39,592 nt of DNA from Candidatus Helarchaeota ASGARD archaeon Hel_GB_A. Its GTDB lineage: Archaea > Asgardarchaeota > Lokiarchaeia > Helarchaeales > HEL-GB-A. Location of the stretch: positions 1-39,592 of the forward strand of contig SUPS01000003.1 of assembly GCA_005191415.1 (NCBI GenBank). The letters run 5' to 3'. Below the pieces are notes generated by a model. It was not told the DNA's origin. It searched no databases and was given only the letters and a program-made list of their open reading frames with translations. Positions 1-8,657 of the stretch are shown one piece after another (the first letter of the stretch is position 1; the number at the start of each line of letters is the position of its first letter). The translations under genes and the position numbers were made by a program.

Positions 1-8
1 ATTTCATA

Positions 9-211
9 GGGGGTAAATAATTTTTAAAAGTTCCTAGGAAAAGTCTACTCGAAAATGCCCTACCTATATTTAAATAATCTATCTAAGGGTAAATAATTCT
101 CTTAGATTTGTGGATCTTGAATGTAGATTCTTACAAAATAGGTAATATACGATAAAATGAAGTGATATAATAAATCCTCAATAGTAATATAATTCGTAGG
201 GGATAAATAAT
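9..211 (+). repeat. Three copies of a GGG-TAAATAAT motif ahead of the response regulator
   Basis: The motif occurs as GGGGGTAAATAAT at 9-21, as GGGTAAATAAT at 87-97, and as GGGGATAAATAAT at 199-211. The third copy supplies both the Shine-Dalgarno-like G run and the A and T of the start codon of the response regulator. The first two copies are followed only by very short reading frames. They may be relics of duplicated translation-initiation sites or a repeated binding site. Apart from these copies and AT-rich promoter-like sequence, I see nothing else in the first 209 bases. Confidence 0.4.
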
Positions 212-584
212 GAACGCTAGAATCCTTATTGTCGATGATGAACATGATACAATTTTATTAGCGAAGCGTTTATTAGAACCTGAAGGATATCGAATAAGCG
301 TGGCTTATGATGGAGAAGAAGCCTTAGAAAAAATTTATAGAGAGCACCCACAAATTGTATTACTAGATATTAAACTTCCTGGTAAGGACGGATATGAAAT
401 ATGCCAAGAAATAAAGTCGAATGAAGAATTACGAGATATAATCGTCATTATGTTTACTGTTAAAGCTTTTGATGCAGATCGTGAACGAGGATTCCAAGTA
501 GGTGCCGATTACTATATCACCAAACCTTTCTCAGGAGCTGCCTTAATCGCTCTTATTCAGAAAATATTGGAAGATCTTTCTTAA
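210..584 (+). CDS. Single-domain response regulator (CheY-like receiver)
   Basis: A 124-residue stand-alone receiver domain that should accept a phosphoryl group from a histidine kinase. The acidic pair D9-D10 is in LIVDDE, the phospho-acceptor is D53 in LLDIKLPG, and the switch Thr and conserved Lys are T83 and K105 (ITKPF). There is no output domain, so signalling would go through protein contact, as in CheY or Spo0F. The ATG has GGGGAT 8 nt upstream. No histidine kinase lies in the window, so it is an orphan regulator. The next gene starts 48 bp downstream on the same strand and may be co-transcribed. Function class is certain, target unknown. Confidence 0.93.
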   Translation: MNARILIVDDEHDTILLAKRLLEPEGYRISVAYDGEEALEKIYREHPQIVLLDIKLPGKDGYEICQEIKSNEELRDIIVIMFTVKAFDADRERGFQVGADYYITKPFSGAALIALIQKILEDLS

Positions 585-632
585 AATGCACTCACAAAAA
601 GATAATTATAGGGGGATTAAAATGTCATTGCT

Positions 633-2018
633 ATGGGCTCATTAGATGTTTTTTTTAATCCGAAAGTAGTAGCCATCATTGGAGCGAGTGAAACCCCGGG
701 TTTTGGAATGTTCACAACTCAATATTTATTAAATTCCGAGTTTAAGGTATTTCCGGTTCATATAAGACGGGAGGAAGTATTTGGGCATAAGGCATATCGA
801 AACATTAGAGAAATTCCGGAAACTGTAGATTTAGCAATTATTATTGTTCCAACTTCTCAAGTCTTAAAGGCAGTAGAAGATTCCATCGAAAAAGGTGTAA
901 AGGGAATTATAATAGAGAGTGCAGGGTTTGCAGAAACAGGCAGAGAAGATTTTCGCAATATTCAGCAACAGATAGCAGAACTTGCTAAAGAATCAGGAGT
1001 ACGGATAATTGGTCCCAATTGTCTGGGAATTTCAAATGTGCATAATAAATTTACATCTGCAGAAACCGACTTTACAAATGTGCGAAAAGGAAACATTTCC
1101 ATTGTTGCCCAATCAGGTGTATTAGGAAACATAATCTTAGATTGGGCATTTTATGAGGGAATTGGCTTTTCTAAAGTCATCACCCTTGGAAATAAATTGG
1201 ATGTAGATGAAGTAGATTGTTTAGAATATTTGAGAGACGATGAAACAACCCGCGTTATTTGTTTATATTTGGAGGAAATTCGTGATAGAACTCGCTTTTT
1301 AGAAGTAGCTCGGACAGTTGTCCCAAAAAAGCCGATTCTTGTTGTAAAAAGTGGGCGAACTGCCTTTGGGGCGAGAGCCGCACGTAGTCATACAGCAAGT
1401 ATAGCAGGAAATGATCAATTATATGATGCGCTTTTTAAACAAGCAGGAATTATAAGAGCGGAAGATTTCTATGAGATGTTTGATTTTGCCAAAGGATTTT
1501 CGATGCAGCCTCTTCCTAAAGGGAATCGGGTTGCAATTATCACTGCATCAGGGAGTTTGGGAATTTTAGCATCAGATGAAGTAGAAAAGCAAGGTTTAAC
1601 GTTATCGCACCTTTCAGAGCAAACTTTGATAGCGATGCGTAAGAATGCACCAGACTGGGTTTCCTTAAAGAATCCCGTTGATATTGGTCCCGCCCAATTA
1701 GAAATGATAAATGATTGCATCAAGGCTTTACTGCAAGATGAGGGTGTGGATGCATTACTTTGGATTCAAATCATTCCGGAGCGCGTAGCGAAGATGTTAG
1801 GGTTGCCATTGCCTGGGCGATTAGCATATAAATATGGAACACAAGCAGGAAAACCTGTAATCGTAAATACTTTTGGAAGTCCGTGGATGAAAGAATTATT
1901 ACATCAAAAATTAGACAAATACGGGATTCCTATCACTATTTCAATCCAGAACGCGGTTAAAATTATTGCACGAATGCTTCAATATCAACGGATGAGGCTT
2001 AAATTTGATAAAATTTGA
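633..2018 (+). CDS. Acyl-CoA synthetase (ADP/NDP-forming), alpha subunit
   Basis: Alpha subunit of an archaeal NDP-forming acyl-CoA synthetase, which turns acyl-CoA plus ADP and phosphate into acid plus ATP. The N-terminal CoA-binding Rossmann domain begins FFNPKVVAIIGAS (about 7-19). The ligase-type domain carries IGPNCLG (about 126-132) and AQSG (about 159-162). The phospho-histidine is H253 in RSHTASIAGND. The 461-residue length matches the separate alpha subunits of archaeal enzymes, which pair with an ATP-grasp beta subunit of about 230 residues. That partner is absent from the window. The best SD (GGGGGA) is better spaced for an out-of-frame ATG at 622, which opens only a seven-codon frame overlapping this start. 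Substrate cannot be inferred. Confidence 0.9.
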   Translation: MGSLDVFFNPKVVAIIGASETPGFGMFTTQYLLNSEFKVFPVHIRREEVFGHKAYRNIREIPETVDLAIIIVPTSQVLKAVEDSIEKGVKGIIIESAGFAETGREDFRNIQQQIAELAKESGVRIIGPNCLGISNVHNKFTSAETDFTNVRKGNISIVAQSGVLGNIILDWAFYEGIGFSKVITLGNKLDVDEVDCLEYLRDDETTRVICLYLEEIRDRTRFLEVARTVVPKKPILVVKSGRTAFGARAARSHTASIAGNDQLYDALFKQAGIIRAEDFYEMFDFAKGFSMQPLPKGNRVAIITASGSLGILASDEVEKQGLTLSHLSEQTLIAMRKNAPDWVSLKNPVDIGPAQLEMINDCIKALLQDEGVDALLWIQIIPERVAKMLGLPLPGRLAYKYGTQAGKPVIVNTFGSPWMKELLHQKLDKYGIPITISIQNAVKIIARMLQYQRMRLKFDKI

Positions 2019-2020
2019 CC

Positions 2021-2104
2021 TATAGAATTACTAACGAAAATCGATAAGGAACGCTTTTATTTAAGTTTCGATGTATAGAATTATTAACGGGAATCGATAA
2101 GGAA
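2021..2104 (+). repeat. Pair of 31-bp imperfect direct repeats between CoA ligase and corrinoid genes
   Basis: Copy 1 is 2021-2051 and copy 2 is 2074-2104, offset by 53 bp, with 28 of 31 positions identical. Both begin TATAGAATTA and end AATCGATAAGGAA. The second copy ends in the AAGGAA that is the ribosome-binding site of the corrinoid protein gene. The pair may be a duplicated 5' leader or a double binding site. Confidence 0.75.
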
Positions 2105-2112
2105 GACTTGAG

Positions 2113-2742
2113 ATGAGTGATCTATTATCGGATTTGGAAGAATCTATTATCGGAATTGATATTGATAAGGCGGAGGCAGTCGCGAATCAATTGGTGGAAA
2201 AAAAAGAAGATCCAGACAAGATTATTGCCGCGATTACAAGTGCTATGGACGTGGTCGGGAAAAAATTTCAAGATGAAGAATATTATTTAACAGAATTAGT
2301 GATGGCAGGCGAAATAGTGAAATCTATCCTTAGCATTGTGGAACCACTACTCAAATCCGAAGAAAAAGGTCCTCAAATCACGATTGTTGTGGGGACCGTG
2401 CAAGGGGATCTCCACGATCTCGGGAAAAATATTTTTGTAACATTCGCGAGGAGCGCAGGTTTTAAAGTGGTAGATTTAGGTAATGATGTACCAGTCGAAA
2501 CTTTTATTGATGCCGTGAAACGAGAGAATGCGAAGGTGCTAGGGCTTTCTTGCCTTTTAACAGCGACAGATAAAGAACTTGGTAAAGTGATTGAAGCATT
2601 AAAGAAAGAAGGATTACGTGATAAAGTAATGGTAATAATAGGTGGTGCTGCCGTTACTGAAGAGCTTGTAAAGGAGATCGGCGGAGATGCATTTGCACCA
2701 GATGCAATTACTGGACTCCAGCAAATTAAAGAATGGTTATAA
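2113..2742 (+). CDS. Corrinoid (B12-binding) methyl-carrier protein
   Basis: A 209-residue protein of the MtbC/MttC/MetH B12-module family that carries methyl groups on a cobamide between two methyltransferases. A helical cap domain spans about 5-85 and a Rossmann B12-binding domain about 88-205. The signature GDLHDLGKNI gives the lower axial ligand H101 within D-x-H-x-x-G. The later GLSCLL and GGAAV stretches match the family's S-x-L and GG motifs. No substrate:corrinoid or corrinoid:acceptor methyltransferase is in the window, so the methyl donor is unknown. It lies 94 bp after the CoA ligase gene and 14 bp before a membrane protein gene. Family call is secure. Confidence 0.93.
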   Translation: MSDLLSDLEESIIGIDIDKAEAVANQLVEKKEDPDKIIAAITSAMDVVGKKFQDEEYYLTELVMAGEIVKSILSIVEPLLKSEEKGPQITIVVGTVQGDLHDLGKNIFVTFARSAGFKVVDLGNDVPVETFIDAVKRENAKVLGLSCLLTATDKELGKVIEALKKEGLRDKVMVIIGGAAVTEELVKEIGGDAFAPDAITGLQQIKEWL

Positions 2743-2756
2743 TTGGAGTGACTAAT

Positions 2757-3425
2757 ATGGAATTAGTAGATGAAATTGCATTTGGGTTTTGGATTGTGGT
2801 TATTATTCTATTTCTTTCATCGGCATTAATTTTATTACAAAAATATATCAAATCAGAGGAAAGAAATAAAGTTAAATTGGCGTTTTGTTTTATGTTTTTA
2901 TGTTTAGGATTAAGTAGAATTTTTCTTGTGTATTTCGATTATTTTTTGACGGAATTAAATCCTATGGTATATGAAAATTATCAATTCATGTGGAAATTAG
3001 CAAATTCTTTTGAGTTAGCTGGATTGGGATTTTTAATAATTGTTTCAGAATATGCAGTATTTCAAGGAAAAGATTATTATTTATTCATTCTCGGCTTTAC
3101 AGTGGTCGTAATTATTGGACTTCTCATCCCAGATTTCTTCTTATCACAAAATGTATTAGTTTATGCAGTTGCGTTTGCCGCCTTTATCCCACTCAGTTGG
3201 ATTTATTTGGCAATTAAAATACCCCCTACACGGAAGAATACAATATTAATTTTCATTGGCTTTGTGCTCTTTGGTATAGGTTTAATCTTTCTTTCCGTGG
3301 CAGTGGTCGAGGCAATGGCCCCTATCATCGATATTCATCGTCTCTACCTTCTAAGTGCAATTCTCCAAATACCTGGCATTATTATCCTAGCGATAGGAAT
3401 CAAGAAAATGTATTTTGCACGGTAA
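2757..3425 (+). CDS. Seven-helix integral membrane protein, unknown function
   Basis: A 222-residue protein made almost entirely of about seven hydrophobic helices, starting near FGFWIVVIILFLSSALILL and ending near GIIILAIGI. The ORF track starts at 2733, inside the end of the corrinoid gene. I prefer the ATG at 2757 because GGAGTG lies 7 nt upstream and the first start has no SD. No catalytic or heme-ligand pattern is evident. It sits between the corrinoid gene and the longin-like/wHTH gene with short gaps (14 and 23 bp), so the three are probably one transcript and the protein may be a membrane partner for its neighbours. Receptor or sensor roles are only guesses. Confidence 0.75.
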   Translation: MELVDEIAFGFWIVVIILFLSSALILLQKYIKSEERNKVKLAFCFMFLCLGLSRIFLVYFDYFLTELNPMVYENYQFMWKLANSFELAGLGFLIIVSEYAVFQGKDYYLFILGFTVVVIIGLLIPDFFLSQNVLVYAVAFAAFIPLSWIYLAIKIPPTRKNTILIFIGFVLFGIGLIFLSVAVVEAMAPIIDIHRLYLLSAILQIPGIIILAIGIKKMYFAR

Positions 3426-3448
3426 TTGAAGGGGATTTGGAGCAGAAA

Positions 3449-4531
3449 ATGATATATAACATCTTTTTTATTCATAAAGAACGGGGATTAAATCTGCTCC
3501 AACATAGTTTCTCTGGGAGTAAATTAGATGAAGATCTTGTGTCTGGTTTTATTTCCGCAATAATCTCATTCATAGATTCTTTAATCCCGCCTACGAAGGA
3601 TTATCGAAAAGAGAAATTAATTAGAACGGTAGATCGAGGGGATTTCAAAATATTAATCGAAGCAGGTGAGCATGTATTTGGAATTTTATTCGTTAATATC
3701 GAGAAAGTAGAAGTTAGAACTAAATTAAAAGAAATTATTCAAGAATTTGAACAGACATTTGATTTAAAAAATTGGGATGGCACTATTGAAGTCCAAAAAT
3801 TCGAATCATTTAAAGAAATTATTTTCAAAAAATTTGCATCCGAAATTATTCAGGTATCCGATGTTCCTGTTTTAACACCTTCAATGAAAGAATTTCTTGC
3901 TTCACACGATGAGCTCGATTTATTAGGATTACATAATATTTCTGCAGGATTACTTGAACTGTTATTAATGATCGATGGAACTTCAGATGTTCAAGAAATC
4001 GCTAATCGCTTAGAATGTCCTGTAGATGAAGTTATAGAAAAGGTTGGATATCTTTTTGAATTAGGTGATTTGATTACAATCGAATCGCCTGTCTATGAAA
4101 CGGATATATTCGTATTAACTCCTGAAGCAATGCCTATTTTTCGATTAAACACCTATGAACGCGAAACAATTCTGAATCTATTTGGAAAGGAAGGTATTGA
4201 GGTCCTTTTAAACATCGATGGAGCCCGGAGTGTAAAAGGCATTCAAAAAAAGACCGGAATCAGTTTCGAGAAAATAAAGGAAATTCTACGATTCTGTTCT
4301 TTTGAACGATTGGTAAAACGTATTCGCGTGCATCCCATAATTCAGAAACCTATAGAAGTTGAAAATTTCGCGCAAGACGAGGAATTATCTGTAATATTAC
4401 GAAAAATTGTCCAATTGTGTGACGGAAATCATTCCCTTCGTGAAATTGCGAAAAATCTTAAAGTACCCATCAATGTGATTACAGATTTTCTCGTGGTGCT
4501 TGGAGATAATGTAGAATGGCTAAAGAAATAA
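3449..4531 (+). CDS. Longin/roadblock-like domain fused to winged-helix repeats
   Basis: A 360-residue cytosolic protein. Residues 1 to about 110 (MIYNIFFIHKERGLNLL onward) have the alternating strand-helix pattern of the longin/roadblock-like sensors common in Asgard genomes. The rest is three similar modules of about 60 residues: a hydrophobic helix ending in D-G, a helix-turn-helix such as DVQEIANRLECPVDEVIEK, and a short strand pair. The three HTH-like units fall near 165-190, 250-275 and 325-350. ATG 3449 is chosen because GGAG lies 6 nt upstream. The track's TTG at 3437 would sit against the preceding SD. It may link a small-GTPase or membrane signal to DNA or protein binding; this is inferred from fold pattern only. 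Confidence 0.6.
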   Translation: MIYNIFFIHKERGLNLLQHSFSGSKLDEDLVSGFISAIISFIDSLIPPTKDYRKEKLIRTVDRGDFKILIEAGEHVFGILFVNIEKVEVRTKLKEIIQEFEQTFDLKNWDGTIEVQKFESFKEIIFKKFASEIIQVSDVPVLTPSMKEFLASHDELDLLGLHNISAGLLELLLMIDGTSDVQEIANRLECPVDEVIEKVGYLFELGDLITIESPVYETDIFVLTPEAMPIFRLNTYERETILNLFGKEGIEVLLNIDGARSVKGIQKKTGISFEKIKEILRFCSFERLVKRIRVHPIIQKPIEVENFAQDEELSVILRKIVQLCDGNHSLREIAKNLKVPINVITDFLVVLGDNVEWLKK

Positions 4532-4558
4532 CATGTCTGAACCGAATTAATCAGCAAT

Positions 4559-5749
4559 CTAATCAGATTGTTGGATCTTTTGGATGATTTGGGCTATTTG
4601 GGTGCGGGAAGCATTAGTACGAATTGAAACGCGGGAAAAATGTGTTCGCGAAGCGGAAAAACCTTGCTTTTGGAGAGCTTGAATAATTTCTTGGAATGGG
4701 CTTGCATTAATTTTATGTTGTTGGCAAATACGATGGATATTATGATAGGTTATAATCGTAGAATCCTCTTCAAGAAGTTGTTGGAGTAATTTTTGAATTC
4801 GTTTTTTCGTTCCAAGGTCTCTCTGATTATTTTCATTTAATAAACGTTCGCAAAAGGAGGGGTCATAGAGTTTTCCGAGCCATAAAGGCCCTGCATAATC
4901 TAATGGATTACCGCAGTTTGGACAGGAGGGATGGGTTGCTAAGAGGTTTGAGGTGGCATTTCTATAATCACACTGAAAACAATGCACTATATATCCTAAC
5001 TGGTGTAAAAGAGCATCAACCTTTAAGGCACCAGATTGGAGATGCGCATAAATTCGTATATAATGATCGATACTATAGCTAAGTAATGGAGTTACCGCGA
5101 TTTCATAGCGAGCAGCTGTAGTTATTAAGGTATTTAGACATAATCGCACCGCCAGTTCATGACAATATTCTGTTCGGAGAGAACGCCCCCCATATTTTCG
5201 CAAACATGCTTCTTGTTTTACCCCGCAAAGGGGTGCCATGTCAGTGGCAGTTAAACAAATTAGTCCGGATTTCTTTTTTAAAGCGCGCAACGCAGAATCT
5301 AAGAATCGAGAAGGAGAGCCGAAGGGATCTATGTCAATAACATCTGCTCGCTGTCCGCGCCTGGCAAAAGAGTTTAAAAAATGCAAGGCATCTTCATTAT
5401 GAATCGTAATACGATCTGATAAATTATTTAATTGTAAGTTCTGTTTCATTAATACGTATGCTTCTGGGGAAACGTCATTCATAATTATTTTTTGAATCCC
5501 TGTAATTTCTAATTGGAATCGAATTCCACGAACGCCAGTCGCTGCGAGAGGGAGTAAAATTGTAAGAGGATGGCCTTGTTGATCTTGATACACTTTTACC
5601 ACAAGGATGGCAATATCTCGGTTCATTTCCATTATAAAATTATAAAATACAGGAGCTTCCGTAGGAACTCGATATGAATTCATGTCTGGTATATTAAGTC
5701 GCGCTTTCCCTTCAGTTATAAAGATGGTTGGAAATGAAATGGGCTTCAT
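4559..5749 (-). CDS. trm1: tRNA (guanine(26)-N2)-dimethyltransferase Trm1
   Basis: SAM-dependent enzyme that makes m2G26 and m2,2G26 in tRNA. From M1 at 5749 the protein has 396 residues, close to archaeal Trm1 (about 380). An N-terminal Trm1-type segment with ITEGKA and NRDI is followed by the SAM loop LPLAATGVRGIR (67-77), the acidic end of the next strand (NDVSPEA), and the catalytic DIDPFGSP (DPFG 141-144). The C-terminal domain holds a CxxC pair (CFQC, CPNC) expected to bind zinc. The ORF track extends to 5911, but the extra 54 residues are unlike the family and overlap the divergent glycosidase promoter. It ends 27 bp from the longin-like gene, convergent with it. Confidence 0.93.
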   Translation of the reverse strand: MKPISFPTIFITEGKARLNIPDMNSYRVPTEAPVFYNFIMEMNRDIAILVVKVYQDQQGHPLTILLPLAATGVRGIRFQLEITGIQKIIMNDVSPEAYVLMKQNLQLNNLSDRITIHNEDALHFLNSFARRGQRADVIDIDPFGSPSRFLDSALRALKKKSGLICLTATDMAPLCGVKQEACLRKYGGRSLRTEYCHELAVRLCLNTLITTAARYEIAVTPLLSYSIDHYIRIYAHLQSGALKVDALLHQLGYIVHCFQCDYRNATSNLLATHPSCPNCGNPLDYAGPLWLGKLYDPSFCERLLNENNQRDLGTKKRIQKLLQQLLEEDSTIITYHNIHRICQQHKINASPFQEIIQALQKQGFSASRTHFSRVSIRTNASRTQIAQIIQKIQQSD

Positions 5750-5855
5750 TTTTTTGAGAACCAAATAATTCTTAACTACAATGAAAGATATAAGTAAAGT
5801 CAATGTACGAACTATTGGGATTAATTTAAAATTTTCAATAGAATGGAGGCGTTTT

Positions 5856-8429
5856 ATGAAAGGCGTGGTGATTCGAGGCTTTGAACCAACTGAGAAATTT
5901 TTCGAGTACAAATTACATCTCTTACCTCAACCACAAGTTATAGGTAAAATAAATGGGTTTTTGAAGACGGATAAGGAGCTAGAACTGGTATTTCATAATG
6001 TGGATTCTAAAGATGTGGTTATTGAAATCATCACAGAAGAATTATCACAACTAGGAAAATTTAAAATAAAAGCCCTTGAGGAAGCGCCACGAATCAATTT
6101 AGATTTATACGACTTTCCAGCAAATACCATACAAAGTGAAACATATCTCTTGACTTTTGAAGAAAATAACCCAATTATTGTTGCAAAATCAGAGAAAGGA
6201 ATTTATTATGGGGTGAATACATTTCTACAATTGTTACGTAGCACCAAGGATGGCATCCTATTCCTACCTAAAATCGAAATAACTGATTATCCCGCCTATA
6301 TTATTCGCGCAATTACAGACCAGACGAGCCGAAATCAAATCCCTACCGTAGAAAATATGAAAAAAACCATTAAATTTTTGAGTAAATTCAAGATGAACTA
6401 TCATTTTCTCTACCTAGAAGATGGATTTAACTTTAAAAAATACCCTGATATCGGGAAAGCAAGAGGAGGATATACTGCCGAGGAGATTAAAGAAATTCAA
6501 GCCTACGCAAAACGATATTTTATGGAAATAGTTCCCATTTTTAACTCATTTGGGCATGTAGATAATATTTTAATGACAAATTATCCAAAATATGCGCATC
6601 TCGGAGAATTCCCTGGCGCAGCTTGTTATGATGTGAGCAATCCGAAGGTCAGGGCGTTTCTCGAAGATCTCCTCAAAGAATTGTGTGAGACATTCAATTC
6701 CAAATTTTTTCATCTCGGATTGGACGAAACCTTTGATTTCGGGAAATATAATACGAAGCAGCTAGTTAAAGAAAAGGGAAAAGGCGCCGTCATGCTTGAA
6801 TTCTATAATTTTTTAATTGAAACCCTTAAGAAATTCGGGAAAAGAAACATTATTTGTTATCATGACAATGTCTTAGGTGAGAAAACGCTCTTAACGAATT
6901 TACCCAAAGATCTCATCGTCTTTTATTGGGACTATTGGGTAAAAACATGGCTTTTCTTTCCTAAACGGAAGTATAAAAAGGCAAAGAAACTCCGTGAAAA
7001 CGGTTATCAAGTGATTCTCAGCCCAACCTTATATGATTTTACCAGAAATTTCCCTGATATAAAACGAACAATTCAAAATGTGGTCTCGATGGCGAAATAT
7101 GGGCTTGAGATTGGAGCGTTAGGCATTGCTACATCTGTATGGGGTGATTTTCTAAATGAAAACTTGCGAGAAAATAATTATTTCGGATACTTAGTAACTG
7201 CTGAAGCCAGCTGGGCACCACAACTTTGGAATGAAGAAAAATTCAAAGAAAATTTCATCTATCAATTATATAGTGTAGAAACAATCGACCTCATCAAGGC
7301 TCTCGAGTACCTTAATGTGTATAATGAGCTCCATCCAATCTACCCCGTTAAATTCTTTAGCCATATCTGGCGGCATCCTTTTCCCTCTCCCAAAAAAATT
7401 AAAGCAAAAGTAAAAAACCTTGACCGGATTCTCGATGAGAGTGAAGAAGCCTTACAATTAATTGCCAAAATCAAACCTAACGTCAAGAAAAATAAAGAAA
7501 ATTTAGATTATCTGGCTTATGCTGCCCGACTCGGTATTTATCTCGCCAAGAAATATAAAATCCCTCAGGAAATTCAGAAAAAATTAAATCAAAAAGACAA
7601 AGAAGAAGTCGATATCACAGAATTGATCGAGCAAATTACCTACCTAAAGAATTACCTTAAAGGATTAAAAAAGGATTACGAAGAACTTTGGCTAAAAGCA
7701 GCCAAACCACAGGGTCTAAAGCCTCTTTTGGAACGGTTCGATGCCCATATCCTCTTTTATGAGCAGAAAATTCAAGAAATTAACAAAGGCATCATCTGGA
7801 CCGACCCTTTCTTAAAAGCAGAATTCATCACTGCCCCCCAAAAAGTGAAAATTGGGGACCCCATCTACCTACGAAAATCCTTCCAAATAAATAAACCCGT
7901 AAAGAGCTGTCATATCCAAGGTATGTGTGACATGGTGATGCAGTTATATTTGAATGGAGAGAAACTTACCGAAATTGTTAGTAAAATGTCACTATCTGTC
8001 GAACCCATTCTCCAACGAATTCAACTCCTAGATGTTACCGAACAAATTAAACCAGGAACCAATGTAATCGCTGCAGAATGCCATAATTACTTAATACAGA
8101 GAGTTGCTGGAAATATCTATCTTGAGATTGAATACGAAGACGGTGAACACGAAGTCATATTATCGAACTCTACTTGGAAAGCATCTCATCAGGGTGAACC
8201 GAATTGGTTCGATGTAGAATATGATGATACCCACTGGTTCCCTGCGAAAAGCCTAGGCGCTCCCCCTAAAATCAGCGGATACATCACTACACCACTGATC
8301 CACGCCGGAATTAAATCACAGGATAACTATTACTACGCAATGGATACTTTTCTCAAAGGTCTTCTCCCATGGGCCCCTTCTTTCCTCATCAATTTGGGAA
8401 AAAAACTCGTTGGACTTGATATCTTTTAA
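5856..8429 (+). CDS. GH20-like beta-N-acetylhexosaminidase with C-terminal accessory domain
   Basis: An 857-residue glycosidase probably acting on N-acetylhexosamine-containing glycans. A GH20b-type N-terminal domain (about 60-145, ending GIYYGVNTFLQLL) is followed by a TIM barrel (about 150-480). The diagnostic FHLGLDETFDF gives the acidic pair D290-E291, matching the H-x-G-x-D-E motif of GH20, where Glu is the acid and Asp orients the substrate acetamido group. The C-terminal 170 residues look like a jelly-roll sugar-binding domain (LYLNGEKL, NVIAAECHNY). ATG 5856 is chosen over the track start because GGAGG lies 6 nt upstream. There is no signal peptide, so it appears cytosolic. GH84 is less likely, as it lacks an adjacent D-E. 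Confidence 0.8.
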   Translation: MKGVVIRGFEPTEKFFEYKLHLLPQPQVIGKINGFLKTDKELELVFHNVDSKDVVIEIITEELSQLGKFKIKALEEAPRINLDLYDFPANTIQSETYLLTFEENNPIIVAKSEKGIYYGVNTFLQLLRSTKDGILFLPKIEITDYPAYIIRAITDQTSRNQIPTVENMKKTIKFLSKFKMNYHFLYLEDGFNFKKYPDIGKARGGYTAEEIKEIQAYAKRYFMEIVPIFNSFGHVDNILMTNYPKYAHLGEFPGAACYDVSNPKVRAFLEDLLKELCETFNSKFFHLGLDETFDFGKYNTKQLVKEKGKGAVMLEFYNFLIETLKKFGKRNIICYHDNVLGEKTLLTNLPKDLIVFYWDYWVKTWLFFPKRKYKKAKKLRENGYQVILSPTLYDFTRNFPDIKRTIQNVVSMAKYGLEIGALGIATSVWGDFLNENLRENNYFGYLVTAEASWAPQLWNEEKFKENFIYQLYSVETIDLIKALEYLNVYNELHPIYPVKFFSHIWRHPFPSPKKIKAKVKNLDRILDESEEALQLIAKIKPNVKKNKENLDYLAYAARLGIYLAKKYKIPQEIQKKLNQKDKEEVDITELIEQITYLKNYLKGLKKDYEELWLKAAKPQGLKPLLERFDAHILFYEQKIQEINKGIIWTDPFLKAEFITAPQKVKIGDPIYLRKSFQINKPVKSCHIQGMCDMVMQLYLNGEKLTEIVSKMSLSVEPILQRIQLLDVTEQIKPGTNVIAAECHNYLIQRVAGNIYLEIEYEDGEHEVILSNSTWKASHQGEPNWFDVEYDDTHWFPAKSLGAPPKISGYITTPLIHAGIKSQDNYYYAMDTFLKGLLPWAPSFLINLGKKLVGLDIF

Positions 8430-8657
8430 TACTAACTTCTATCCTCGAGTTAACAATAATTTATTATTAATTGAAGATTTCAATTGTTTCTTGTGACCAT
8501 CTTATTAACACCTGAACTAGAATTTTTTCCTGATTAGAAGACTGAACAATTTAGTTAGATTATATTGTGAATTAATTTCAATTAATAATAAAGGCTCTAT
8601 TGTTGATCGCCTAAAGTAAAATAGATGGAAACGTCAAGTTTTTAAATTATTACTACA
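8430..8657. other. Intergenic gap before the AbiE-like pair
   Basis: An AT-rich 228-bp gap with no ORF that looks coding on either strand. It holds TTAATTTCAATTAATAATAA-like low-complexity sequence and a TTTTTAAAT element about 12-20 bp before the first ATG, which could be the TATA box of the toxin-antitoxin operon. I see no structured RNA or repeat here. Confidence 0.4.

Noticed and set aside
1469-1723. 84-codon antisense ORF
   Set aside because: It lies inside the CoA-ligase gene, whose frame is strongly conserved; no SD or family match.
5750-5911. 54-residue N-terminal extension of Trm1 in the ORF track
   Set aside because: Sequence is unlike Trm1, overlaps the start of the divergent glycosidase, and the protein has normal length without it.
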